64,000 nucleotides of DNA from Chthoniobacterales bacterium (GTDB lineage: Bacteria > Verrucomicrobiota > Verrucomicrobiia > Chthoniobacterales > UBA6821). Below the pieces are notes generated by a model that had not been told where the DNA came from, ran no database searches, and saw only the letters and a list, made by a program, of their open reading frames with translations. The stretch lies in contig JAIEQF010000013.1 in NCBI GenBank assembly GCA_019747895.1, positions 1-64,000 of the forward strand, written 5' to 3'. Shown here one piece after another: positions 52,399-63,251 of this stretch; the stretch's first letter is position 1, and every line of letters starts with the position of its first letter. Made by a program: the position numbers and the translations under genes.

Positions 52399-52581
52399 AT
52401 GGGAGTCCCAAAACGTAAAGTTTCTAAAATGCGCTTGCGCACGCGCAAAGCAGCTAACCGCTGGCATGCACCAAGTCTTGGTAAATGCCCGACATGCGAT
52501 GCACCAGTTCATTCTCACACGGTCTGTCCTGCTTGTGGTTCTTACCGCAATCGTCAAGTTCTCGACGTTACTCCAGCTTAA
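52399..52581 (+). CDS. rpmF: Large ribosomal subunit protein bL32
   Basis: The 60-residue protein reads MGVPKRKVSKMRLRTRKAAN, then CPTCDAPVHSHTVCPACG. Two CxxC pairs make it the zinc-binding form of bL32. It is encoded between the DUF177 and plsX genes, the conserved lipid-ribosome cluster. Confidence 0.96.
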   Translation: MGVPKRKVSKMRLRTRKAANRWHAPSLGKCPTCDAPVHSHTVCPACGSYRNRQVLDVTPA

Positions 52582-52624
52582 TCAGCTGGAAAATGAATCA
52601 GCATTTCTATCACTCTGAAGCAAG

Positions 52625-53665
52625 ATGAGAATTGTTCTCGATGCTATGGGGGGAGATCATGCTCCTGTCAATACGGTGGCAGGTGCGGTCTTGGCGCTTA
52701 AAGCGTATCCTAAAATCACCCGTCTCTTTTTGACGGGCGATGAGGCTCTCTTGCGTGCTGAGCTTGATAAACACAAGCTGAAAGATCCTCGGCTTAAAAT
52801 CATTCACACGACACAGGTCGTTGAGATGAATGATCAAGCTATCGAGGCCGTTCGACGAAAAAAAGATTCTTCGATTTCGCGTGCTGTTGATCTGATTAAA
52901 CGCGGAGAAGCAGATGCTGTTGTCAGTGCGGGGCACACAGGAGCTGCGGTGGCAGCGACGACAATTAAGTTGCGAACCCTAGAAGGAATTGACCGCCCTG
53001 GTATCGCTACCTATTTTCCTACGGAGAAAAATCTCTGCGTGCTCATTGATGCAGGAGCTAATTTGGATGCTCGCCCTGAGCATCTCCTTCATTATGCCAT
53101 CATGGGCTCAGTGCTTTCTGAATATATTCTTGGTTATAAAAATCCTTCCATTGGTTTGATGTCCATTGGGAGTGAAGATGTGAAGGGAAGCGGTTTTACA
53201 AAAGAAACTTTCAAGCTGCTAAAAGCAAGTTCCTTGAACTTTCGAGGCAACATTGAAGGACATGATCTTTTTGAAAATCCGGTAGAAGTTGTCCTGTGCG
53301 ATGGCTTCACTGGAAATGTTGTTTTAAAAACGGCGGAGGCAACAGCTTCTTTTATTGTTCACACGCTGAAAAAGGAGCTGACAAAAACACCAATTCGTAT
53401 GGCCGGAGCATGGCTAGCAAAAAATGCATTTCGTTCCATTCGCAATAAACTTAACCCTGATATCCATGGCGGCTCTCCGCTTTTAGGAATTAATGGCACT
53501 TGTATCATCGCGCATGGATCCAGCTCTGCAATGGCGATTAAGAATGCGATTCGGGTGGCTGCTGATTTTGTTGAGCAAGGGATTAATCCTCGTATTGTAG
53601 AAACATTGAAAGAATATCACTTAAAAAACGGTCTCTCATCTCATGTCTCTGAACTTGAAAAATAA
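52625..53665 (+). CDS. plsX: Phosphate acyltransferase PlsX
   Basis: The 346-residue enzyme converts acyl-ACP to acyl-phosphate for phospholipid synthesis. It starts with RIVLDAMGGDHAP and contains SAGHTGAAVAAT, IDAGANLDARPEHL, LMSIGSEDVKGS, CDGFTGNVVLKTAEA and AHGSSSAMAIKNAI, all PlsX marks. It overlaps fabH by 23 bp, so the two are probably translated from one message. Confidence 0.97.
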   Translation: MRIVLDAMGGDHAPVNTVAGAVLALKAYPKITRLFLTGDEALLRAELDKHKLKDPRLKIIHTTQVVEMNDQAIEAVRRKKDSSISRAVDLIKRGEADAVVSAGHTGAAVAATTIKLRTLEGIDRPGIATYFPTEKNLCVLIDAGANLDARPEHLLHYAIMGSVLSEYILGYKNPSIGLMSIGSEDVKGSGFTKETFKLLKASSLNFRGNIEGHDLFENPVEVVLCDGFTGNVVLKTAEATASFIVHTLKKELTKTPIRMAGAWLAKNAFRSIRNKLNPDIHGGSPLLGINGTCIIAHGSSSAMAIKNAIRVAADFVEQGINPRIVETLKEYHLKNGLSSHVSELEK

Positions 53666-54650
53666 TCAATTCCCTTCCGCTTCCGTTCTTGGAACGGGAA
53701 GTTATGTTCCTGAAAAGATCATGACCAATGCCGACCTTGAAAAAATGGTCGAAACGAATGACGAATGGATTCGGACACGCACCGGAATTCGCGAACGTCG
53801 TATTGGAGCTCCTCATGAAACGACGAGCGATATGGCTGCAGCTGCAGCGCAGTCAGCTTTGGAAAATGCAGGGATCACAGCCAGTGAACTCTCCATGATC
53901 ATTTGTGCGACGGTGACGCCGGATATGTTTTTTCCCAACACTGCTTGTTTTGTTCAGGCAAAAATTGGAGCGCCACAAGCAGTCTGTTTTGATGTGAGTG
54001 CTGCTTGTTCAGGTTTTCTCTATGCGATGGAGATAGCCCGGCAGTTTATTGCCGTCGGTACTTACAAAACTATTTTGGTGATTGGGGCTGATAAACTTTC
54101 GAGTATTGTCGATTGGACGGATCGAAATACATGTGTTCTTTTTGGTGATGGTGCAGGAGCGGCGATCTTGCAACATCGTGAGGGAGCTCGTGGTATCATT
54201 ACAACTTCGATGGGCAGTGATGGAAGACTTGCTGATATTTTGTACACCCCTGGAGGTGGAAGTGCTGCTCCTATCACCGCAGAAAATGTTCATGAAAAAC
54301 TTTCCACTATTCGCATGAATGGAAGAGAGACTTACAAGCAAGCCGTTAAGGCTATGATGGAATCATCTCAGCAAGCCTTGCGTCAAGCAGGGGTGACGAT
54401 TGACCAAATCAAATGTATTATTCCTCATCAAGCAAACTTGCGCATCATTGAGGCCATCGCTGATCGTTTGGAGGTTTCTCTGGAAAAGTTTCATATCAAT
54501 CTTGATCGCTATGGAAATACTTCGGCAGCAGCCGTGGCCATCGCTTTTGATGAGGCCGCTCGACAACAACGTTTTCAGCGAGGGGATCTCATTTTGCTCG
54601 TCGTGTTCGGCGGAGGGCTGACATGGGCTGCCTCGGTCATTCAGTGGTGA
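53643..54650 (+). CDS. fabH: 3-oxoacyl-ACP synthase III
   Basis: The 335-residue enzyme starts fatty-acid elongation. The catalytic triad is C122 in SAACSGFLYAM, His in IIPHQANLRI near 260 and Asn in RYGNTSAAA near 291. NDEWIRTRTGIRERRI near 39-54 is the acyl/CoA-binding start (core EWIRTRTGI). The start ATG at 53643 lies within plsX. A GGCCGC-TTT-GCGGCC hairpin follows the stop. Confidence 0.97.
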   Translation: MSLNLKNNQFPSASVLGTGSYVPEKIMTNADLEKMVETNDEWIRTRTGIRERRIGAPHETTSDMAAAAAQSALENAGITASELSMIICATVTPDMFFPNTACFVQAKIGAPQAVCFDVSAACSGFLYAMEIARQFIAVGTYKTILVIGADKLSSIVDWTDRNTCVLFGDGAGAAILQHREGARGIITTSMGSDGRLADILYTPGGGSAAPITAENVHEKLSTIRMNGRETYKQAVKAMMESSQQALRQAGVTIDQIKCIIPHQANLRIIEAIADRLEVSLEKFHINLDRYGNTSAAAVAIAFDEAARQQRFQRGDLILLVVFGGGLTWAASVIQW

Positions 54651-54665
54651 GGCCGCTTTGCGGCC
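54651..54665 (+). repeat. Perfect hairpin after fabH
   Basis: GGCCGC-TTT-GCGGCC starts right after the fabH stop. No T-run follows, so it is not a standard terminator; it belongs to the class of small perfect palindromes at gene ends in this window. Confidence 0.65.
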
Positions 54666-54733
54666 GTTTAGGAAATTATGAATAAAATTCAACATTAAGC
54701 GAAACATGAAAAAATGTGCTGGTATCACAAGGC

Positions 54734-56150
<1,417 letters not shown>

Positions 56151-56152
56151 TT

Positions 56153-56173
56153 GGCCTTGTTAAAAACAAGGCC
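56153..56173 (+). repeat. Perfect hairpin after purA
   Basis: GGCCTTGTT-AAA-AACAAGGCC is a perfect 9-bp stem three bases after the purA stop, without a following T-run. Confidence 0.65.
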
Positions 56174-56274
56174 AGTAACGAGTCCAGAGACAACATTTCT
56201 TTATGCAATTGTTCTTAAAATATGTTCTGTCAAAATACGGGTTTCGGAAAACGAATTGATTAACGATCTCAAAA

Positions 56275-56309
56275 TTACCCGTTACTCGCCACTCGTTACC
56301 CGCTACTTC
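56275..56309 (+). repeat. Tandem heptamers in the prmA leader
   Basis: Five heptamers of the types TTACCCG, TTACTCG and CCACTCG lie end to end and finish eleven bases before the prmA ATG. Confidence 0.72.
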
Positions 56310-56319
56310 TTCTTTCCTC

Positions 56320-57165
56320 ATGTCTCCCATTACTCACCTCTGGACACGATTGACGTCCAAGCAGCATGAAGACGCTTGGGTGGAGCGGCTTCTTTTTGCA
56401 GGGCCTGAGAACCTTGTGATCAAAGCCTTTCCTGCCTCACGCACGTTGCGTTTGCAGATTTATACGAATGCGGCGATGTCAAAACGCCTTGTGAAACTCT
56501 TTGGTGGTTCGGTGCGTCCTTTTCGAATGGCGACCTGGAAGCCTCCTGAAATCAAGCGTCGGAAGCCGCTTTGCATTGCTGGTGGACTGAGATTGCACAA
56601 TGATCGTGAATTATTTTTAGAAGATCGTAAAAAGAAAACAGGCCATCCTTTGCTCATTCCTGCCGAGATGGCTTTTGGAACAGGGGAACATGCTACGACG
56701 CGTAGTTGTCTTCGGATGCTCAGTGGCATTGCTCTCGAGCTTCCCGAAAAAAACTGGTCTTTCCTCGATTTAGGAACTGGCTCAGGAATTTTGGCGCTCG
56801 CTGCTGAATTATTTGGAGCGCAAAAAATTCTTGGAATCGATTTTGATCAACGCTGCATCAAAGTCGCACGAGCGAATTCCAAAGTGAATCAACTTTTGAA
56901 ATCTAAGTGGGAACATGCTGATCTGCTGCAGTGGAAGATCCCGGGAACGTGGCAGGTGATTGCTGCGAATATTTATTCTTCAGTCCTCAGTGTGGCATCG
57001 CCCAAGATCGTGAAGGCACTGGCTCCTCAAGGGCATTTAATCCTCTCAGGAATTCTTGCTTGCGAGGTCAGTGAGGTCGAAAAACTTTTCTGTAGTCTTG
57101 GTCTTAAGAAAGTGCGCGTGATCATCCAGGGAAAATGGGGAGCCTTGCATTTTGAAAAAGCATAA
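56320..57165 (+). CDS. prmA: Ribosomal protein L11 methyltransferase family
   Basis: The 281-residue protein trimethylates bL11 in the known family. The PrmA marks are IPAEMAFGTGEHATTRSCLRML near 110-131 (core AFGTGEHATT), the SAM loop LDLGTGSGILALAAELFGA near 147 and the catalytic-site ANIYSSVLS near 219, where E. coli has ANIL. The N-terminal domain is divergent from the E. coli one. The start lies just after a heptamer array. Confidence 0.88.
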   Translation: MSPITHLWTRLTSKQHEDAWVERLLFAGPENLVIKAFPASRTLRLQIYTNAAMSKRLVKLFGGSVRPFRMATWKPPEIKRRKPLCIAGGLRLHNDRELFLEDRKKKTGHPLLIPAEMAFGTGEHATTRSCLRMLSGIALELPEKNWSFLDLGTGSGILALAAELFGAQKILGIDFDQRCIKVARANSKVNQLLKSKWEHADLLQWKIPGTWQVIAANIYSSVLSVASPKIVKALAPQGHLILSGILACEVSEVEKLFCSLGLKKVRVIIQGKWGALHFEKA

Positions 57166-57181
57166 TTTTTAGGAGTGATTT

Positions 57182-57210
57182 TTTTGTGCTCTTTGCGTTC
57201 TTTTGTGGCT
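57182..57210 (+). repeat. Tandem 9-mers in the uppS leader
   Basis: TTTGTGCTC, TTTGCGTTC and TTTTGTGGC follow each other, matching the tyrS leader array at 8203-8230. The ATG is 14 bases later. Confidence 0.7.
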
Positions 57211-57223
57211 ATCTTCTTAATTC

Positions 57224-57934
57224 ATGAAAAATGATTCACTGCCACCTCGTCACATTGCCATCATCATGGATGGAAATGGTCGATGGGCCAAAGAACAAGG
57301 CTGGATTAGGATCAAAGGGCATGAGCAAGGAGCGCAGTCAGTGCAGGAGTCGCTTGATGCCTGTTTGGAGGCAGGTGTGGAATATTTAACCCTCTATGCT
57401 TTTTCTTCCGAAAATTGGAAGCGACCCAAGCTTGAGGTGCAAGGGCTCATGACGCTTTTAGAACACTACTTAGGAAACAAAGTGGAGGAGATGAATAAAA
57501 ATGGAATTCGTTTTCATGCCATCGGACGCCTCCATGAGTTGCCAGCTGCCGTTCAAAAGCGTTTGCAAAAAGCGATTGCCGCAACGGCTCACAACAATAA
57601 GCTGACATTGACGCTGGCACTGAATTATGGAGCACGTGCAGAGATCGTGGATGCCACTAAAGCGATTGCTCAAAAAGTGCAGCAAGGAACTCTCTCTCTC
57701 GAAGACATTACGGAAGCGACCATTTCAGAACATCTCTATACGGCTGGCATGCCTGATCCTGACTTGTTCATCAGGACCTCTGGAGAATATCGCATCTCCA
57801 ATTTTCTTCTCTGGCAGTTAAGTTACACGGAGATTTATATCACTCAAAAGTTTTGGCCCGATTTTAAAAAAGCAGATCTCTTGGCTGCAATCGAAGATTT
57901 TAAAAAACGAGAACGGCGCTTTGGGGGAGTATGA
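57224..57934 (+). CDS. uppS: Undecaprenyl diphosphate synthase
   Basis: The 236-residue cis-prenyltransferase makes the lipid carrier for cell-wall and LPS assembly. It has HIAIIMDGNGRWA with the catalytic D16, the AFSSENWKRP loop, and the C-terminal DLFIRTSGEYRISNFLLWQLSYTE stretch (core RTSGEYRISNF). It overlaps the next gene by ATGA. Confidence 0.96.
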   Translation: MKNDSLPPRHIAIIMDGNGRWAKEQGWIRIKGHEQGAQSVQESLDACLEAGVEYLTLYAFSSENWKRPKLEVQGLMTLLEHYLGNKVEEMNKNGIRFHAIGRLHELPAAVQKRLQKAIAATAHNNKLTLTLALNYGARAEIVDATKAIAQKVQQGTLSLEDITEATISEHLYTAGMPDPDLFIRTSGEYRISNFLLWQLSYTEIYITQKFWPDFKKADLLAAIEDFKKRERRFGGV

Positions 57935-58707
57935 AATCTTGGTTCTGGCAGAAAAATAAGATGACGCCTTGCTCTGGAGTTCCACTCAATGATCGAGGTT
58001 TTCGCTACGGCCAACATCTTTTTGAAACGATTGCGATTCGAAATGGAAAAGTTCTTTTTTTTGAAGAGCATTGGATGAGGCTGATAGCAGCAGCAGAGAG
58101 ACATCGGTTTCCTGTTGATGCTTTTTGGCATCAAGGAGTGCATGATTTTTTAAAAAGAGAATCGTGGGAAGATGGCGTGCTCAGAATTTTTTTAACAGCG
58201 GGAGAGGGACTGCCTCTTTCTCCGATCACGAAGCCGCAACTATTTTTGTTTTGGGAAGAAGCAGATTTTCCTTCGGAAGAAAAATTTAAAAAAGGAATTA
58301 AAGTGGTCTCTTTGGATCAGCCGATTGGGACAATCTCCTGGGGTGAGAAAACAGGAAATTATTGGGAGCATCTGAATGCCCTAGAATCAGCTCGTCAGGC
58401 TGGTGCAGAGGAGGGGCTCGTTTTTGATCGAGAAGATTTTTTAATTTCTGCTGCGATGGCGAATGTGATTCTTTGGTTAGAAGATGGAGGTATTGTAACA
58501 CCGCCTCGCTCTCGTGGCGCACGCGATGGAGTGATGCTGGATCAAGTGCGACAATGTTTTCCAAAGTTGATGGAAACTGATATGAGGCGAGACGATTTAA
58601 AAAAAGTGGTTGCGATGGTGGTGACGAACTCGCGTCTTGGAGTGATGCCTGTTGCGATGCTTGATGGAAGAAAGTTGTCTCACCTTTCTTTTCCAATTAT
58701 CTTTTGA
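57931..58707 (+). CDS. Class IV aminotransferase / aminodeoxychorismate lyase-like
   Basis: The 258-residue PLP enzyme has the fold-type IV order: LNDRGFRYGQHLFETI near 20-35, the probable PLP lysine in GEKTGNYWEHLNA near 140, EGLVFDREDFLISAAMANV and a TPPRSRGARDGVMLDQV segment. Short length and the FRYG-x-x-LFET motif suggest 4-amino-4-deoxychorismate lyase (PabC, folate synthesis), but a D-amino-acid or branched-chain transaminase is possible. It starts within the last codon of uppS. Confidence 0.78.
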   Translation: MKSWFWQKNKMTPCSGVPLNDRGFRYGQHLFETIAIRNGKVLFFEEHWMRLIAAAERHRFPVDAFWHQGVHDFLKRESWEDGVLRIFLTAGEGLPLSPITKPQLFLFWEEADFPSEEKFKKGIKVVSLDQPIGTISWGEKTGNYWEHLNALESARQAGAEEGLVFDREDFLISAAMANVILWLEDGGIVTPPRSRGARDGVMLDQVRQCFPKLMETDMRRDDLKKVVAMVVTNSRLGVMPVAMLDGRKLSHLSFPIIF

Positions 58708-58710
58708 ATT

Positions 58711-61700
58711 ATGTCTGACGCGAGGTCTCATCACGATCTTCTCTTGCGAGCCTCGCAAGTTCCAACGCTCCAACAAGTCCTTGAAAAATTAGAGCATGGT
58801 CATTCATGCTCTCTCACTCATGCAACAAAAGCGTCATGGCCTTTCTTGGCAGCTGCCTTGACCTCTCGGCTTGGACAGGGCCGTGGAGTCTGGTTTTTGA
58901 GCCATGATGTTCGTTCGCAAGAAAAGTTTTTTCAAGAATGGAATGAATGGCAAGAGGCACTCTGTTTTTTTCCATCATTAGGTATGACGGCAGAAGGAAT
59001 TGGACTTCCTGATCCGGAAATAGTTTCTGAACGACTCGCTTTTGTGGGACGCGTGGCTCAAGAAAAATCTTTTGTAGCCAGCGTTACGCTCTCAGCGTTG
59101 TCAGATAATGTTCCTTCGCCTAAGGAATTATTGGCTGATGTGTTGAAGATTACTGTTGGTTGGAAAGGAGCTCCCGGAAAATTAGCGAAGCAACTCGAAG
59201 AAGTCGGCTTGGAACGAACCATTCGTGTGGCTCATCGAGGCGAGTATGCGCTGCGAGGAGGAATTTTAGATCTCTTTGCTTGGCAAGAGCAGTTTCCGTG
59301 TCGTTTGGAATTTGATGAGGAAAAAATTATTTCGATACGCAGTTTTGATCCTGACACGCAACTTTCTTCGGAAAATTTAGAGTCTTGTGAAATTCAGTAT
59401 GCGGAAGCAGAACGAGCTGGGGTGGCGCTCTCGAGCTACATCAAAAAAGAAGATCTGATCATTCTTTTGGGAGATGACTTCAGTGAGGAAGAGGAAGAAT
59501 TTGCAAAAAAGCTTCCTGCTGCAAAACTTCAAATCAGTGAAATAGGAGGTGACAACGAACTGACCTGTTTGCCAATTCCTTTTGCAAGTTTTGCAGCGGG
59601 TGATTTTGTGATGGAAGCGGGGCGACGCAAAGAATTTTTTAAACAACTGAGACAATGGCAAGAGCAACACTATCAGCTTTTCTTTTTTAGCACTACCGAA
59701 GCGGCTGGAGAACGTTTTGCCGACTTGGCAGAAAAGGAAAAACTGACTCGCTCTTCTCTGCAATTGAGGTCTGGAGCCATTTCCGAAGGGTTTGTTATTT
59801 CTGAAGCAAAAATAGTTTTTCTTTCAGAAGCCGAAATTTTCGGACGTTCTGCTCAGCAGCAATGGCGCCTTTCTCATCGGAAGCGAGAAGAGCAGCGTGC
59901 GGCTCGTTCCATGATCGATTATACGGAATTTGAAGAGGGTGACTTTGTGGTGCATGCCGAATATGGCATCGGGCATTATGCTGGCATCCAGAGAATGCCT
60001 GATCTTTATGGTGAGATGACAGAGGTGCTCGTACTAGAGTTTGCTGAGGAGGCCAAACTTTTTGTGCCGCTCGATCAAGCGTGGCAGGTTTCGCGCTATG
60101 TTGGAGTTGGAAAAGCAATACCGTCATTATCCTCTTTAGGAAATGATCGTTGGAAAAAGACGCGTGCCGATGCTGAAAAATCAGTCTTCCTCTACGCAGG
60201 AAAATTATTAAAACTCCAGGCCGAGCGCGAGATTGGCTCTGGACATGCCTTTGGCCCTGATACGCCGTGGCAAAGAGAATTAGAAGAACATTTCCCTTAT
60301 CGTGAAACTGTGGATCAATTGCGCGCTATCGTCGAAATTAAACAGGATATGGAATCGCCGGTGCCAATGGATCGTCTTTTGTGTGGCGATGTTGGATTTG
60401 GAAAAACAGAGGTGGCTTTGCGCGCCGCTTTCAAAGCCGTTCTCGATGGAAAGCAAGTTGTCTTTTTGGCTCCGACAACAGTGTTGGCACAGCAACATTT
60501 TCAAACATTGAAAGAACGCATGAGTTCTTATCCTGCGAAAGTTGAGTTGATGAGTCGCTATCGCACGAAGGCAGAACAGAGTGAGGTGGCCAAAGGGCTT
60601 GCCAAGGGATCCGTTGACATCGTTGTTGGAACGCATCGGTTATTGTCTTCTGATATTTTGTTTAAAGATCTTGGCTTGGTCATTGTGGATGAAGAACAGC
60701 GCTTTGGTGTGAAGCATAAAGAAATGTTCAAAGAACGTTTTCGATTTGTTGACATGCTGACACTTTCAGCAACACCCATCCCTCGTACTCTTTACTTGTC
60801 GTTAATGGGAGCTCGTAAGATGTCTTTGTTAGAAACGCCTCCTGCCAATCGCCAAGCGATTGAGACACTAATCGCTCCCTATGATGAGCGCTTGATTACT
60901 AAAGCCATCGAGCAAGAGTTGACTCGCAGCGGGCAAGTTTATTTTTTGCACAATCGCGTTGCTACCATTGAAAAAGTGGCCACGCGACTGCAGGAGCTTG
61001 TTCCAAAGGCTCGCATTGCGATTGGGCATGGGCAGATGGATGAAAAAGATCTCGAGCAGGTGATGCAGCGGTTTGTGCGTGGTGAGGCCGACATTCTTGT
61101 TTCGACAACCATTATTGAAAGTGGTCTCGATATTCCCAATGCCAACACGATCATCATCGATCGCGCTGATCGTTTTGGGTTGGCCGATCTTTATCAATTG
61201 CGTGGTCGTGTTGGAAGAAGCCAACAAAAAGCTTATGCCTATTTGCTCTTGCCGCGAAGCATGATGGTGTTTGGAGAGGCTCGACGTCGCGTTCAGGCGA
61301 TTCGGCAATATTCGGAACTGGGAGCTGGTTTTAAAATTGCAATGCGTGATTTAGAAATTCGTGGAGCCGGCAATCTTCTAGGAACGGCTCAGAGCGGTCA
61401 TATTGCAGCGGTTGGATTTGATCTCTATTGCAAGATGCTTCGCAAAGCTGTGGCTCAAATGAAGGGAGAGCAACAACAAGCATCTTCTTTCGCGCAGTCA
61501 TCGCTCTTTCTTGATTTTGTAGCTCCTTCTGCTGCCGCTTGGGAACATGCTTGCAAGGAGCATGCCGCAAAAGAAAAGGTGGAGAGAAAAAAGTTTTCTC
61601 AATTGCTGCTCCCAGCTTTTATTCCAGAAGAATATTTGCAGGAAGTGACTCTTCGATTGGAACTTTATCGTCAACTCTCTGCCGCTGCTGATCGTCAGGC

Positions 61701-61965
61701 GCTTGAATTATTAGAGCGCTCCTGGCGTGATCGCTTCGGTCCTCTCCCAGAGCCGTTGCAGCATCTGCTCATGATGGAACTTATTCGTCGTATTGCTGCT
61801 GAGTGCGGAATAACTAAAGTGGAGACTCAAGGGTCTAAGTTAATGCTCACGCGTCATGGAAGTCTTTTGCAGCTCAATCATCGATTTCCAAGGCTCCTTG
61901 CAGTAACACCTGCAGCAAAGATGAAAGAAGTTTTACAATTTGTGGAATCGCTGCAGGTAGTGTAA
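58711..61965 (+). CDS. mfd: Transcription-repair coupling factor
   Basis: The 1084-residue protein removes stalled RNA polymerase and recruits UvrA. The N-terminal UvrB-like part has RGGILDLFAW near 185. The polymerase-interaction domain has FEEGDFVVHAEYGIGHYAGI near 408-427. The RecG-like motor has Walker A GDVGFGKT at 559-566, DEEQ at 660-663, TATPIPRTLY and IESGLDIPNANT; the C-terminal TRCF domain follows. All parts are present; the protein is slightly shorter than in E. coli (1148). It starts three bases after the class IV aminotransferase. Confidence 0.96.
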   Translation: MSDARSHHDLLLRASQVPTLQQVLEKLEHGHSCSLTHATKASWPFLAAALTSRLGQGRGVWFLSHDVRSQEKFFQEWNEWQEALCFFPSLGMTAEGIGLPDPEIVSERLAFVGRVAQEKSFVASVTLSALSDNVPSPKELLADVLKITVGWKGAPGKLAKQLEEVGLERTIRVAHRGEYALRGGILDLFAWQEQFPCRLEFDEEKIISIRSFDPDTQLSSENLESCEIQYAEAERAGVALSSYIKKEDLIILLGDDFSEEEEEFAKKLPAAKLQISEIGGDNELTCLPIPFASFAAGDFVMEAGRRKEFFKQLRQWQEQHYQLFFFSTTEAAGERFADLAEKEKLTRSSLQLRSGAISEGFVISEAKIVFLSEAEIFGRSAQQQWRLSHRKREEQRAARSMIDYTEFEEGDFVVHAEYGIGHYAGIQRMPDLYGEMTEVLVLEFAEEAKLFVPLDQAWQVSRYVGVGKAIPSLSSLGNDRWKKTRADAEKSVFLYAGKLLKLQAEREIGSGHAFGPDTPWQRELEEHFPYRETVDQLRAIVEIKQDMESPVPMDRLLCGDVGFGKTEVALRAAFKAVLDGKQVVFLAPTTVLAQQHFQTLKERMSSYPAKVELMSRYRTKAEQSEVAKGLAKGSVDIVVGTHRLLSSDILFKDLGLVIVDEEQRFGVKHKEMFKERFRFVDMLTLSATPIPRTLYLSLMGARKMSLLETPPANRQAIETLIAPYDERLITKAIEQELTRSGQVYFLHNRVATIEKVATRLQELVPKARIAIGHGQMDEKDLEQVMQRFVRGEADILVSTTIIESGLDIPNANTIIIDRADRFGLADLYQLRGRVGRSQQKAYAYLLLPRSMMVFGEARRRVQAIRQYSELGAGFKIAMRDLEIRGAGNLLGTAQSGHIAAVGFDLYCKMLRKAVAQMKGEQQQASSFAQSSLFLDFVAPSAAAWEHACKEHAAKEKVERKKFSQLLLPAFIPEEYLQEVTLRLELYRQLSAAADRQALELLERSWRDRFGPLPEPLQHLLMMELIRRIAAECGITKVETQGSKLMLTRHGSLLQLNHRFPRLLAVTPAAKMKEVLQFVESLQVV

Positions 61966-61983
61966 GATCATTCTTTATTAACC

Positions 61984-62949
61984 ATGAAAAGCTGGCGTTT
62001 TCTTTTACTCTTGATTGTCTTGATGACTTCTCTTCCTTTAGTGGAAGCAGAGGAGATGGTGGTTAATGGAATGGCTGCCATTGTCAATAATGAGGTCATC
62101 ACTTTTTCGCAAGTACGCGAATTAGTAGCTTCTCAGGAAAAAGCTGCTGCCCAAATGTATCAGGGAAAACAATTGGAGGATAAAATTAAAGAAATCCGAC
62201 AAGCAGCGATGAGGGATTTGATTGATCGTGCCTTGATTCTTCAAGAATTTAAGAAAAAGGAATTTTCTATTCCAGAGTACTACATTGATGATTCCATTCA
62301 AAAAATTATTCGTGAAGAATTTGGAGGAGATCGCACCGCTTTTCTTAAGACCTTGCAAGCTCAAGGATATTCGCTCACTCGTTTTAGGAAGACACAAAAA
62401 GATAAGCTCGTTGTTCAGATCATGCGTGGTTCTAAGGTCAAAGAAAACTATGTTGTCTCTCCGGTAAAAGTTCGGTCTTATTACGAAAAAAATCATGATG
62501 TCTATGCAACGCCCGAGCAAGTAAAGCTGCGCATGATTGTGTTGCACGAGGGTGACACCAATAATCCTGATGCTTCTAAAAAAGCGATGGCGGAAGAGAT
62601 TCGTCAAAAAATTGCAGGAGGTGCTGAGTTTGATCGCATGGCGCAAATGTATTCGGAAGATTCGACGCAGGACTCTGGGGGAGACTGGGGCTGGGTAGAG
62701 CGAAAGACATTAAATAGCACGCTTTCCAATACCGCATTTTCCATGAAAGCGGGAGAGGTCAGCCCGGTCATCGCTTTGGACAATGCCTATTACATTCTCA
62801 TGGTAGAGGCCGTTAAAAAGGCTTCGGTGAAACCATATGGCGAAGTGCAACGTGAGATTGAGCAGAATCTGATTGAGCAAGAAAAGTTAAAAGCTCAAGA
62901 GCGGTGGTTGCAGGGGCTGCGCGACAAAGCGTATATCAAAATCTTGTAA
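61984..62949 (+). CDS. SurA/PpiC-type periplasmic peptidyl-prolyl isomerase
   Basis: The 321-residue protein has a signal peptide (MKSWRFLLLLIVLMTSLPLV) and the SurA N-terminal domain starting VNGMAAIVNNEVITFSQV. One parvulin domain lies near 170-275, with LRMIVLHEGD, FDRMAQMYSEDSTQDSGGDWGWV and AFSMKAGEVSPVI. It likely helps fold outer membrane proteins. The downstream repeat copy G begins at its stop codon. It is 18 bp after mfd and probably in the same operon. Confidence 0.92.
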   Translation: MKSWRFLLLLIVLMTSLPLVEAEEMVVNGMAAIVNNEVITFSQVRELVASQEKAAAQMYQGKQLEDKIKEIRQAAMRDLIDRALILQEFKKKEFSIPEYYIDDSIQKIIREEFGGDRTAFLKTLQAQGYSLTRFRKTQKDKLVVQIMRGSKVKENYVVSPVKVRSYYEKNHDVYATPEQVKLRMIVLHEGDTNNPDASKKAMAEEIRQKIAGGAEFDRMAQMYSEDSTQDSGGDWGWVERKTLNSTLSNTAFSMKAGEVSPVIALDNAYYILMVEAVKKASVKPYGEVQREIEQNLIEQEKLKAQERWLQGLRDKAYIKIL

Positions 62950-63181
62950 ACCTTGTTTGAAATTCTAACTGAGACGGCGAACTACGGCGTCGCTCCGGTG
63001 CTCGTCGCTTCACGTATTACATAGACGCTCGTCGATGCAGTCCTTTCTCGCGCTCCGAGGCTCCTTGTATTTGGCCTCGCAGTCTGCCCAACTGCTCGCC
63101 CTTCGGGCTCTCTGATGAGAGGCATCTCGACTCTTCCCAAGAGTCTCGATTATCCGTCTCAGCGAATTTGAAACAAGGTTT
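62948..63181 (+). repeat. Family 1 copy G, enlarged
   Basis: The outer arms are AAACCTTGTTTGAAATTC and GAATTTGAAACAAGGTTT, pairing over about 29 bases; CTAACTGAGACGG and CCGTCTCAGCG continue the stem. The left core keeps CTCCGGTGCTCG, TCACGTATTAC and CGAGGCTCCTTG. About 90 extra bases with further small hairpins (CTGCTCGCCCTTCGGGC, CGACTCTTCCCAAGAGTCTCG region) separate the core from the right arm. Confidence 0.82.
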
Positions 63182-63214
63182 AGATTTAGCGAGCCATCCT
63201 TCGCTATATTTTTT

Positions 63215-63246
63215 CCTGTAGCCTGTAGCCTGTAGCCTGTAGCCTG
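63215..63246 (+). repeat. Tandem CCTGTAG heptamers in the aminotransferase leader
   Basis: Four exact CCTGTAG units and CCTG end five bases before the ATG at 63252, after a run of T. It matches the coaD leader. Confidence 0.82.
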
Positions 63247-63251
63247 CTCTC

